Both the position numbers and the translations under genes were made by a program. Below the pieces are notes generated by a model. It was given only the letters and a program-made list of their open reading frames with translations. It did no database searches and was not told where the DNA came from. From Tachypleus tridentatus (Eukaryota > Arthropoda > Merostomata > Xiphosura > Limulidae), in assembly GCF_004210375.1 (NCBI RefSeq), contig NC_134834.1, positions 41,692,264 to 41,756,263 of the forward strand: a stretch of 64,000 nt of DNA. Direction: 5' to 3'. Shown piece by piece: positions 34,491-47,900 of this stretch (position 1 is its first letter; every line of letters starts with the position of its first letter).

Positions 34491-37400
34491 CTGGGAAAGA
34501 AAAAAATCAATAATTTTATTTCATATTTTTAACTAGAAACTATCACACAGTGGCTTTTAAACCTAGCTCAATAAAATCATAACATAAAATGAGTTCCGAT
34601 TATATTAAAGCACTAAAATAAATGAATAATTTCTACTGATACTAATGTATGAAAGAACACAAGTAAAAGCAACACTAGTAAGTGCTACCATTACAAGTAT
34701 GTATAGCTTACCTATTGCATTCTGGATTGGTTTAGGCTTCTTCCAATAGATAAAAAATTAGGTAAACTGGAATCCCTGTTGCAATAATGAGAACTCCAAA
34801 TCCTGCAGAAGAAATAATATCAGGGTTTACACTTTTCACATTTAATCTTGATATATTAAGAGAATTATTAGTTAATAACACCTTTCCTGAGCTATCACAT
34901 CTAAACTAATATTTTTTGTTAGTTGCTAAGAAAAAAAAGATATAAAGAAAATAATTTTACCTGTCCCTACAGGATCAGCTATCATGGGAACAATGGTTAT
35001 GAATATTGAAGCCAAAATGTAGACTATAGGGAATACCAGGTTTACCTAAAGGAAATGAAATAAGCACTAGGTCATGGTGTTCCAAAGATTATGTAGTAAG
35101 CAGATTGTATTAGTGTTCACATACACACACACATATATATATATATATTTAGTTTCATAGATCAATTTATGTTAAAAGTTCTAGTTAAGAGAATTGTTTT
35201 AGCATTAAGGAATTGTTAAACTGAAAGATAAACAAATATGATCACACAAGTTTAACTAAACAAGCCTTTCAGTAAAGGATTTTATTTCACCAAATGAAAC
35301 TGAGTATGGGAACTGATACATCCATTAGTGTTAAAAATCATATAACATACATACAATTTTCTGCACATTCTTAATTTGTCTATTCTGGTTTGGATTCAAA
35401 ATCAAAAGTGTGTAAATATAATCATAATACTGAGGAACTTATGGATGATAAAAGATAGATCTGACACATTACTTGCACATATAAATGATTTTAAATTCAG
35501 AATGGACAAATGCATGGAGAATGTGAAAGGGGAAAAACATCAACATTATATGAAGTTCTTATCACACATGTTAAACACACTGATTTGTAATGCTTCTAAA
35601 ACTTTCAACGTTTTGGCTTTACAAACCATAAATGCCTTTATATTTGAATGTGATGAACTGCATATGCTCAAAATGTTGATCAAACTAATTTTGTTCTCAG
35701 AATGTGTTAATAGTTAATTTTTGTATTATATCATAAGTTTTTAAAATTTAATAAACTTATTATTCTGAAAATTCACTATTTTCTAATAAGTTGAAAATCC
35801 ACAGGTAGTCTTCCAATTGCAAACTTGCAGAGAATAAACATCTGCAATAAGCTTGAATATTTTAGCATAAAATCACCCAAATACGTCTTCATAAATCAGT
35901 TGCTTTATCTTGACTTTCAAAAACAACCTATACCAACTATTCATTTATGCCAAGTGTAGTGGTTCCGAAATGACTGAATTTTATTAAAGTTAGTTTTGTA
36001 ATAAAAACAAATCAACCTTGATATGCTAAAGATTTGCAGAGCTCCTTAAAAAACTAAATCATGATCTGTATTAGAACTGATCTTATTACAAGAACCTTCT
36101 ACTAATTTATTTACCTATATTTTACTTGTAGGAGGTTACATTTTTAACTGTAAAATCAAACAGTTTTATCTCAAAATATCTAGAAAAGCAAGAAAGACCA
36201 ATATTTTCATTACAGGTATCGTTATTCATAAAGAATTAAAATGTTTGGATATTCATAACTTAACATATTGGTGAAATGTGAAAAAGCAACTCTACAGTTC
36301 CTGTTAAAGTTCTATTATTCAGTTGCACTAGTAATATAGATTTTCACTAGAAATTTAAGCATACTGTTTCTAGGTAATTACCAGACAAATACTGATTTTA
36401 TACGTAATTAAAATGTGATTCTACATAAAAAAAATAACTGGTAAGCTCATCAGTTAGTTGAGGTTTAATCTCCCCTGATAACTGTGAACTAAACATAATC
36501 CATTATAAAATGTTAATTGGTTATTAGCATATTAGAAGAATAAACTACATCTTTCTGCAATGCACATGTAACTGTTTATGTCTTGTAAATCAACAATTTT
36601 AAACTTATTTTAAAATAACATTACTTGTAAAATTCAACATTTATTACAACATAACTCCTAAAGAAATTTAAGATATGTAAAAGGTGGTCTTATTGAAGTT
36701 TACAAGACTGTCTGGGAAATTGATAGAATGGAAGCCTCTCATTTCTTTAAGCTATACTCTGAAGATAACAGGATATGAAGTCACAATTTTAAGAATAGAA
36801 AAATACAGGCAAGGCTCCAGTTAAAACTTATTTCTCTAATATGGTGATTGGCTTATTGAATGAATTGTAACTGGTATCAGTTGAGGCAGGAGGATAAAAA
36901 GGAGTATCAGTGATTTCCTAAAATTTTTGTTTTGTTTGTTTTTTGAAATTTGTGCAAAGCTCCATGAGAGATATCTGTACTAGCCATTCATAATTTAAAA
37001 ATGAAAGACTAGAGGGAAGGTATCTAGTCATCACCACCGACTGCTAACTCTTGGGCTACTATTTTATCAACAAATAGTGGGATTAAAATGCTGAAAGGGC
37101 AAGCATGTTTGGTGCAACAGTGATTGAAACCTGCAACCCTAAGATTACGAGTCAAGCACCCTAAACCACTCCTGAAAAGTAAAGAATAAGTTTAAATCCT
37201 TACTGTCACAAAAGTGGTAGTGTAAGAACAGTCTTGAAGGATAAACTGGTAGTAGAACAATCTTATATTTCAATAACTATAATTGCATTTATTCTTACAT
37301 ACTTTACATTTAACAGCCTCTTTATATGAAACTGAAACTCTAATTTTCAGGCTAAAATTAAATATGATTTATCAAATTAGGACAAAGTGCCACATTCTAT

Positions 37401-38940
37401 TTAAGATATCTGTAATGTTTATGGAAAAGTTGATAATTTTCCTTCAACATTTCATTTGTAAAGTTTGTCTATTTCACACAACAACACAATGGGTTATTAA
37501 TATTTATTTGTTTTTTTCAAATATAATGAAAAACATTATTTTAATTCATAAAGGAATGTTAGACATATTCCAAAGATTTCCTGTTTTACTCAACAATGTA
37601 ATGAGTTATTAGTACTTTTATTATGTCTTTTTTCAAATGCACTGAAAAAAATTACTTTAATTGGTCGAGGAAGGTTCGGCATTTTCCAGCGAAGATATGG
37701 AAGGCAGACAACTGCTAAACCAATAGCCAGCCAAGTAGCAAACCCAACATAGTTGATTAGAGCATAGATATCACTGGAACACAAGTAGATCAATGATAGC
37801 AGAGCCTTTAAATAGAAGAAAAATAAACATGTTATAATTTTCATCAAAATACAAGACAAAATACATTAATTAAAACTTAAGTGACATGCATTACAAATCA
37901 AAAATTAATACGAAAGCTTAACATATCTATTTTACAAAACCACTTTCTCCACTTTTTACAAAATTGTCCAAGGAAAACTTATTCCAATCCATAGAGTAAA
38001 ATATGTATATGTGTAATTATCTGAAACACAGAATAAATCATAAAGTTCTAATATCATATAAAAATGAGAAGACATTTCCTATGAAAACAAATTTATGTGC
38101 TCTACGAGGTAGATGTTTTACTTGATACTGTAATAAAGATAAAATATTTGAACCTCCTGTCATTTTAGTCTTAAATATTTAAAAAGAAAAGTATGAAAAG
38201 AAATAAAAGCTTTCATTAACTTAGACTTGTGAATTTTTTTGTTTCTTTTTTAAAATCATAATAGGTAATGTAATTAGAGCTTTATTTGTGTGGCCTGGTG
38301 GTTAATATTTTAGACTATCAAGTCAGACTAAAGTATCCCAAGTGATGGTGGCAGGTGCTTTTCTCCTAGTCTATCATTTAAAAGTTAGGAATAGCTAGCT
38401 TTTGGCAAGTATCTGAAATCAAACAAATCAAACATCAGATTAAAATAAAAAGCAGGGATAAAAATATTTAAAAAATAAATTGTGTTGAGATGTTGGCTAT
38501 TAAATCCACATTATTTGTTTCTTAGTTTTAACCATAAAGACTTTTAATGAAATATGTATTATTATAAGAACTAGTATTCGTAGCATACATGTTAATGTTA
38601 ATAAACAAAAAGTTGACAGTCTTCAGTTGGTATTTAAAGTAAGGTTGTGGCATTCAGATATCAATCATTACTGTAGTTACTAGCATATATGATTGCTTAA
38701 ATTTTATTATTAATAGCTTGCTAAATAATTTTCTATACTAATCCTATACACTGATTTAGTAGTTTATGCTCCAGCTACTAATCTAGTACCAACTTTAAAG
38801 AACTAGGATTTATTTCTGAATTTTCTTGTTAGAAATACTTGTTTGCTATCACTCAAGAGGCTTATTTACCTAGACTTTTCTGCCTAGGTTGCTTGACTGA
38901 CTGAGTGAGTGAGTGACTGACTGACTGAGTGTGTGTGTTA

Positions 38941-38996
<56 letters not shown>

Positions 38997-41900
38997 ACAC
39001 TGCTGGCCAAACTCTTAAGGCCAATGAACATAAAAAAAAAATATGCATTTTGTGTTGTTAGACTCAACCACGTTTGAGTAGAGCTTTGAAAGATGAAAAT
39101 AAGAAAACTTTTTTAGCATTTAATAAGGAAAATGTGAACACTATGAAATTAGCCTAAATACTAGCTGGTCAAAAGTTTAAGACTATACCAAAAAGAAGTC
39201 CTAAACAGGGTAGTAAATGCCCAACATAAGGTCTCAGTAGTGAATTGCACGGCCGTCATTGAGAATAACTGCAAACATTTGCTTTGGCATGGTCGATATA
39301 AGTGTTTGCAGAAGGCTGGCTGGAATGTTATTCCAAATGGTGAAGATGGCTTCAGAAGATCATGCACTATTTGGAATTGATGTCCATTTCTATGGATTTC
39401 CCTTCCCATCCATCCCCAAACATTTTCAGTGGGGTTCAGTTCTGGTGAACACGCTGGATGGTCCAAAAGAATCACATTATTCGCCATGAAAAAAGTCCTT
39501 TGTCCAGCAGGCATTGTGGATTGCAGCGTTGTCCTATTGGAAGATCCAGTCATTTCCATACAAGCGATGGCCTTCAGTCAATAAGGATGCTCTCGCCAAC
39601 ATGCCAATGTAGCCAGCTGCTGTTTGACGCCGCTGTAGGGCCTTAATCTGATTCAACGATCGGCTGGTGTCTTGTTGGATAATCCTTCAAATCCTCCTGT
39701 TCAATGCCAGCGAAATTTTCTTGGGTCGATCACTTGAAATTCTCGTTCTGTATCCCTCACCAGCAATGACACGTTGAGAGAGACCTTGCTTTTGCAGCTT
39801 GACAATTCTGCCACATTCAAACTCTGTCAACTTTTCAGCCTTTGCCATGTTTTTACCCAATATAACACAGGAGATGTCAGTGGGAGATGTTGACAACGCT
39901 AATGCTTGAACACAAATGACTAAATTTTGTTACGTGTTTACCGATTAACGCTTTGTTTCAGTATGGTCTTAAACTTTTGACCAGCTAGTATTTAAGCTAA
40001 TTTCATAGTGTTCACATTTTCCCTATTAAATGCTAAAAAAAGTTTTATATATTTGTTTACCCTTTTTATTTTTATCTTTCAAAGCTCTACTCAAATAAGT
40101 GATTGAGTCTAACAATGCAAAAATGCATATTTTTTCTTTATGTTAATTGGCCTTAAGAGTTTGGCCAGAAGTGTATGTCTGCTGTTGAGATCAAGTAAAG
40201 TTAAGGTTGAAATTTCTTCAGTATTTCATCTTAAAAAATTGATTTTAGTCCAATTTAAAGAGTTGAACAATTTCCAATTTATAAAATATACCAGTGATAT
40301 ACTTTTTAAGTTACACTTGAGCTTTCCAGTTAAGTAGTTGAGTAATTAACTGTATTTACTTAGTTACTTGCAATACAAAGACAATAAGTCAGTAAAAAAA
40401 TTGAATAACAGATCATTAAACAAATACCCGCATTTATATTCTGAGATGAAATAAGCTAGTTTGCAATTACGAAATTAATGCTTATGTATTCTATAGCTCA
40501 ATTTTTTTGCATATTAGTTCTCAGAAAATCAATGCTTATAATCATTTCATTCATAACAATGGTTTGTTCAAAATGAATAAAAAAGACAAATTAATACTAT
40601 GAGGTAATCTTGAAAATTAATTTACTTTAAGGTTCATACAGGGTGTTCGAAAAGTCACTGTGCAGTTTTGTCTGTTAGTAAATATATAAGTGCACAGTGA
40701 CTTTCTGAACACCCTGTACATATGGATGTTGAAAAATTTGTTCATTTCATTACCCTTTAGTGGCTATTATGAAAATAAAGATTTATGAGGACCTCTTTTG
40801 GCACAGTTATCACCATCAAATATTATCAACACAACAGAAACTCAGAACATCACCAAACCTTTAGAGTCAAGACATACATATAATTACTGTCATAAAAACC
40901 TGGTCAATACAGATTTTATCAACATGTAGACAGTATACTGTAGTCAGTTATCTCAAATCATCACAAACTTACATAGGACCATTATTAATACATGAGAATA
41001 TTTTTGTAATATTTTAAACTCTTTTTTCCTTGATAATTGTTCATTGTTTTTAAATATAAAAAGCATTACTTAGGAGGTAGCATCATATTTGAAGTACTAA
41101 TTACTTCAAATGCTTCCATCATTTGTACAAAACATCTGCTAGCTTAGGTGTATTTCTAACGGACATTAATTCACATACATATATAAAAGAAACACAACTT
41201 TGTATCCTCAAGTGAAAATAAGAATAACTTGCAAATTTAACTTACTATTAATACAATACAAATAATTCACACACATATAATAAACATAAGGTTTTAAAAT
41301 GCACCATAGTTAAATAAATCTGCAGTCAAGTGCATTATTTCATCAGTAAACCAAATAAAGTTAAAGAACTATTTTTCAAGTGTTTTGGTAATATTCTTAA
41401 GTCTAAATGTTCAGAGCTTACCATAAACATTACAGCTGGGGCAGGAGTCAAGTGTTTAATCTGAATCATGGACAGAACTTCTGGCATCTGACCAAATGAG
41501 GCACCAGCATAAAACAAACTAGAAGAAATATATATAATGTTCTTTCTGATTGACACTGTGAGTTACTTATTGGGTATAAAAACCTTAACTTCAGAGGCTC
41601 TGTCAAAATAAAGAGAGTATAAATCTATATATATTTAAAATATACACCAAGCATAACCTCTATCACGTAACAAGGTGAGTCAATGCAAGCTGTTGAGCTA
41701 TCAGTTGACCACTGCATAGGTTTGTCTCAATGTCAATATGCATATTTTCATCTTACAAATGTGCTCAATATTTAAAAAAAAAATAGGTACAAAAATACCA
41801 AGGTAAGGAATAACACGCAACATTGAAGGACAACAGGGGACTATTATTTGGTCAATCTAGGCTATTCTATCCCCCTTTAACTCCCTTAGATTAACTGTAC

Positions 41901-44900
41901 CTACCATATCATAACTCATTTTAAAGACCAACCACCCTTTTAGCAAAATAAAGCTATTTTAGCTAATTATGACTCCTGCCTTGCCAAAATTTATATTTAT
42001 GTGCCCAAGGCTAACTATCCTCACTACTAAACATGAAAAAATATGATACATCAACACTATCAATTCTCCTAACAATCTTAAATACCTCAATTTCCTCTTG
42101 TTGTGAGGAAAATAAATCAGCTATGTACAGTAAATAATAGTCAAGATGTACTGCTTTTGAGTGGATTACTTATTTTTAACATGTTTAATTCTATTACAAT
42201 TTTTTATGTCCATCATCAAGTAAATGTCATCTTTTGTGTGAAATATTACCTGACAGCTACCTGATGATAGACACACAAATGGATGAAAGGTTGTAATAAA
42301 GTTAAACAAAGAAAAAGTAAATAGTCCTCTCAAAAGCTATACCTCTAGACTTTTACTGAATTCCCTCTAACCATATTTTCTGTTAAGAGAAAAGGAGTTC
42401 ACAGATCTTAGTTCGTCCTTGTTTAACAATCTTACCACCCTATATATTATCATAGTAGCCCTCCCCTGTCCAATGTCACTTCTATTGCAAGAAATCCAGG
42501 ATTGAACAACATTCCAAAAATTGCTCAGTCAATGACATTAGAACTTCTTTGGACTTGTATTCAATAAACCTGTAGATAGATAAAACCCTAAATCTTATTT
42601 CTTCTGCCATTAGCAACAGTATATTGCTTGGATAATTTAAACAACTAAATAATCAGAATACCGAGATCTTTCTCTTCCATGACACTGTTAAAGTTATTTT
42701 CATCACAATTATACTCAAAACTAATATTGTGATATCCCACATGCATTATCTTATATGTGTTATCTGCTACTGAACTGCCACCATTCCTTCATCTGTCAAT
42801 GATGTAAATAAAAAAAAGCAAAGTTTCTAACACTGAACCCTGAAGTATCCCACTTATGACATTAATCCAGTTTGATTGAACTCTCTTTGTTTTCTTCCCA
42901 CTGGGCAATTTTTTTATCCAATAAGTCAACCTGTTCCCCACACCTACAGAGATAACAAGTCTTTTATTTAGTACCTTGTCAAATGCTTTCTGAAACTCCA
43001 GATACATCAAATGCATGCCAATATCTTTATCTACATAACCAGTAACTTTTTCAAACACAAACAGACCAATAATTACCAGGACAATTTTTATCATCTCCTT
43101 TGAAAAGAGAAGCAATATTAGTCAAGAATAAATATAAAACAAATTGAATTTATAATTAGGAAAAAATTGTTTCCTGAAACACAACACTATGTTTTAGGAG
43201 TAGAAAAAGAAATACTAAACTCACCGAGAAGAAGTAAAAAGAATACCATTTACTCCACCAAAAGTAGACATGGCAACAAAGACAGGAACTATCCAAGCCA
43301 TCACACCATACAAACGATCTGCAAAAGTCTGCAAATCACCTAAATTTAGTTTAAGTTTTACAACAAGCTTCTCATGTCACTTTTGCAAAATCCAAATATT
43401 ATTGAGTTACATAAAAACAAATCTTAAACTTATAAAAGTATTTCCATAACAACATTTAAGTTCAAGTTTCACAGTACATTATTATTATGATCTTAATTTA
43501 CACTTCTACAGAGTGGAGATAAGTGAGTTTTAAAATTTAAAACAGGGAGAAAGAGAATATAGTAACTGAACTCCTTTAGAGTTCAATAAACCAATAAATT
43601 GATAAATGATAATTAGAATTTTGTGTATTTTCTACAGGAATGAGTTTATTGGTCCACCTGTTGTATTTGGTGTGTCTGATAAAATTTACCATTCAATTTT
43701 TAAGTTTAAAAATAGAAATTACAACTCTGACAAAATACAGTTATTTTGTTCTCTCTCTGTCTTAAAATTCCAAACTCACAAAACTATAAACTAAAATAAT
43801 TATGCACTGTAAGACAGGAGTTTAAATATAACCATGGAAATACTTATATATAGATTTTTATTTACTTTTCAAATTTAACAACAATACAAACATGTCACAG
43901 GAACTTTTATGTAGCAAATACATAATGTTGTTATAAACAAACTGCCTTTAGTAATTCTACACACATTTCCTTTGACTCATTTAAAAATTACACAATGAGA
44001 GGTATTTTGTAAGAAATTGATAAAATTTACAAAATCTCTATTTTTAACACCAAATGATTTAATTTTATTTACATCTGTAGCAAAATTTATTTAGTAATAA
44101 GCCAATTTTCTTCAATAAAAACCTAATTTAGCTATCTATAATTGCTTGATTTGTCTGGAAATTTGCCATATGTGATTAGTTACACAAATCACATGATGTA
44201 TTTAACCTGTCTTGCATAAATGAAGTACAACTTGTACTTATTATATAAACATATATTAAGTTATTACATAAAAGTAGGTTATTATTTGCTTATATTCATA
44301 TTCAAAATAATTTGTGTATTATTCCAACTTAATTGTTTATAATGCTACTAGATTAAGAATACATAAAAGTAACTGAGCTTTCATTGTTATAAGCCATTTA
44401 CCCTTAGTTTAACAAACAACTAGTTTGTAGTTTAAACAAATTTTAAAACAAACATTATTTTAACCTCTGTGTGACCTACACTGACGTCAAGTTTATAAAG
44501 TCTGCCTACTGACTTATGGATTGAGGCAAGAGACTGTCTACTTTCTCAACAATGACAAGCCATGCATCTTTAAACCCTAGAGTTTAATTCTGAAGATAAG
44601 AACTTGCTGACTAACAATATATGATGGAAACTTCGACTTGTACTAGAGCTCAAGGTAGATTAAGAGTTTTCTATATGATATACTAAAGCAGAAGCATGCA
44701 GGTCTGAAAACAGTAATCCTATTGTCAGCTAGATCCACTAACAAATGCAGCATTTTACCAGAGCCTTTTTTGTATTAATATGTTGCTTACATGAGATGAG
44801 AATTGTAGACATGAACTACACTCTGTCAGAATTTGCATAAAGTAAGCCATTGATCATGCTCTACAACAGACAGAATACATAATTTTAAGTTATTTTTTCA

Positions 44901-47900
44901 GACATCTCAGTGGGCTAGTGGTTAAAGCATTCCTCTCAGGATGTGAAGATCATGGGATCAAATTCAGGGCATAAAACTACTACTGTTATCTGTTCTATAC
45001 CACATTTGTCACAAAAAGGACCACATGTGTTTAGTGTAGAGGAAGGAGAGTCTAGGCTATTAGCAAGTGCTGTTATTCCTCTAGTATCCACATTTACTTA
45101 CCTAGTCCTCCATCAATGCATTCACTATCTTACCATGTTTAACCTGATTACTTGAGTCAAAATAGAAGTAATTCTTTTAGAATATTTAACTGATATTTGA
45201 AATGTAATTTTATTACATCAGCACAAAAACTTAACTGGCTTTTCTTGAGTTCTAACTCTTAATCTAGTGAATCTACAAATATTGCCTTTATGATTTTTTT
45301 TTTAACTAACAACTTGCTATAGAGGATACTAATATTTAGTTTAGTCATATGATTTCACATTATTTTTAATGACTTTTATTATTCAAGCCCAAACATTTAG
45401 GTGCACAAGGATGAGATAAATCTCTTGTAGTTCTTCTAGAAGTTGTGGGATAGGTTCTTTTGTCTCATAAATCTCTCTCTGAAATCACAAACTGTTGCTA
45501 GGAGAGCCTAGAAGAAAGTAGATTTCAATACCAATTATAGTTTAATTAGTTACCAAGTTTAATTTCATGCCTGAAAGTTGTATAAAAAGCACACTTACAA
45601 CAGCTACAGCCTCTGCTCCCATTACTTCTTGTACTGACAGGGTTGTATGAAAGGCTATAATGGTCAAGGTGTAGACAACAGTCACAAGAATGCAGGAAAT
45701 GAAAATAGCCTTAGGCAGGTTCCTTGTCAAACAAACATTAAATAAATAATTTGCACTGTATTTTGAAACATTATTAATACATAAGGCTAATTACAGGCAC
45801 CATTTATATTTGTAAATGTGTTGTTAATACATCAGTTATTTATGTTGTAAAATGTCTTTAAAAAGTGGAAACTTTTTCTGATATAATTTCAACTTCAAAA
45901 TTCACTGTAATTAGAGTTAAGTATGTGTATATTCATAGCATTTTAAATAACCTTTAATTCACATCAGTAGTGAAAATATTTCAACTTCATAAAATTCATC
46001 AATTGTAAACTATTCAAATTTCTAGAAATGCTAACAAATCTAATGTGCAAAACAGTTTTATTTAAGGAAAACATGCAAAATATCTTTTGCAAAACTACAA
46101 CATTTTTTGTCTTAGGTTTATGTTATTTCCCTCTTTTCTTCATCATTACCTTTCTTTTAATACCAAAATACACATTTCTTATTTCATGTTGTTATATACT
46201 TAAATCTTGTGTTAGTTTTGTTCCTTCTCATATATTCTCCAGTATGTAAATTAATCTATCTATTCAATCAAGTTCATTGTCTTCATTGGTTCAAAAGATA
46301 CTACATTAGCAATTTCATCACTATTCCTATTATAAATAACATGCACTAAATATACAATAGTTATTTTAAGCCCTTTCATATTGATTTAACAAGAAAACAT
46401 TACATAACACTTTCATTTCTTAAACTGTAGTACTATGGTATAAGCAAGCATGGAAAGTATCTGCACAAACTGTCAAATAAAACAAAGACATATGGACTTG
46501 TACAAGCTATTCCTAATATTTTAAGCTTAGAACTAATTCACAATGCATCTTAAATATTATAAGCACATGGAAAAATATATACTTTTAATTACACAAGTTA
46601 AAAAAAACCTTTCCAAAAGGGAAGTAAATTTAGAGAAGGCTAATACCACTCCTTTTAAAGCAAGAAAGTAAGGATGGCAGTTGCATCATCTCAACATAAT
46701 AGCACAGGCACACAGCATATTAGAATGTTAACAAACAAATATAAGATACATCCAACTCAATTTTAATTGAATATTTGTGTATGTTACTATATGTTAATTC
46801 TTTCTGGTGCTATTTCATATGAATGATGGCATCCCTACTACCTTGTTTGATATTAACCATTCCTACACTTATTTCCTTTGTTTAAAGTTCTTCTATACTT
46901 GTTTCTTTGTGGGTTTTTTCAATGTAGTGTTTCAACAAACATAGGAAGGTTTTTTTAACCACATTCTAAATACAATGAAGTTCCAACTGTAATATTTATT
47001 GTTTATCTGCAACTTACTGGTAATTTCTGTTTCAGCCTGTACTTGAAATTTTGTGAGAAACCTAATTTCAAAAGATAATTATAATATAATTTATAAATTC
47101 AGATACTCCATTTGAAACTATGTCACCTCAGTAAAAGTGGTTGACACCAATGTGTTTGCTTTGGAGTCACCATGTATTAAGAAAGAAGAAAAAGAAATTC
47201 ACACTTTTTGCTATGATATTTACTGACATTCCCAAAACTTGTGACTCAGTTACCACATAGGTAGTGTTATAAAAGAAAACATTGTATAGTGTTGTAAAAT
47301 TCTGATGACTTTTTCATGAGATATTTAAAATAACATTTGAATAAATAATTTGTGTCAACCCTAAATTGGTAGTTCTATCACCTGCCTGACAAGAGACTTC
47401 AAAAGTTATTCAAATTGTAAAAAATCAATGTCTTTAAAAACATCAGTAATGATTAGTTACTTACTTTAGTTCTCTTTAGATCTCACACTTAATAAATTAC
47501 TTCACCACCTTTTATAATGTTTGCTATCCTGTTTATAATTAATATGAAATTTTCCTTGTTTTAATACTACACAAGCTACATGGGGGTGGACAAAAACATG
47601 CCCCCCTGAAAATGTTGTTAATTTGTTACAACTTTTATGAGATAACAAAAAATATGTAAAACTATGTTTTTAGAATTCACTCAATGAAATCTGTTCAAAT
47701 ATAACCTCAAATCCTAATTTTCACACTGGCTTTCATAAATACCTGAACTTTTTATAATTTTAGTTACATTTTCACATAAAAAGTGTTGTGCACCTGCTGT
47801 AGTTTCTTAGGTCTTCTTATTCTAATTAGCCTATAAAATGATCAATCAAGTTTCTCTGCAATTGTGGAGTTGTTAAAAGATATCTTAGAAATGAAAAAAC

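Noticed and set aside
35376-35717. 113-codon plus-strand open frame
   Set aside because: Falls in an intron and partly in a dispersed repeat; no domain recognised.
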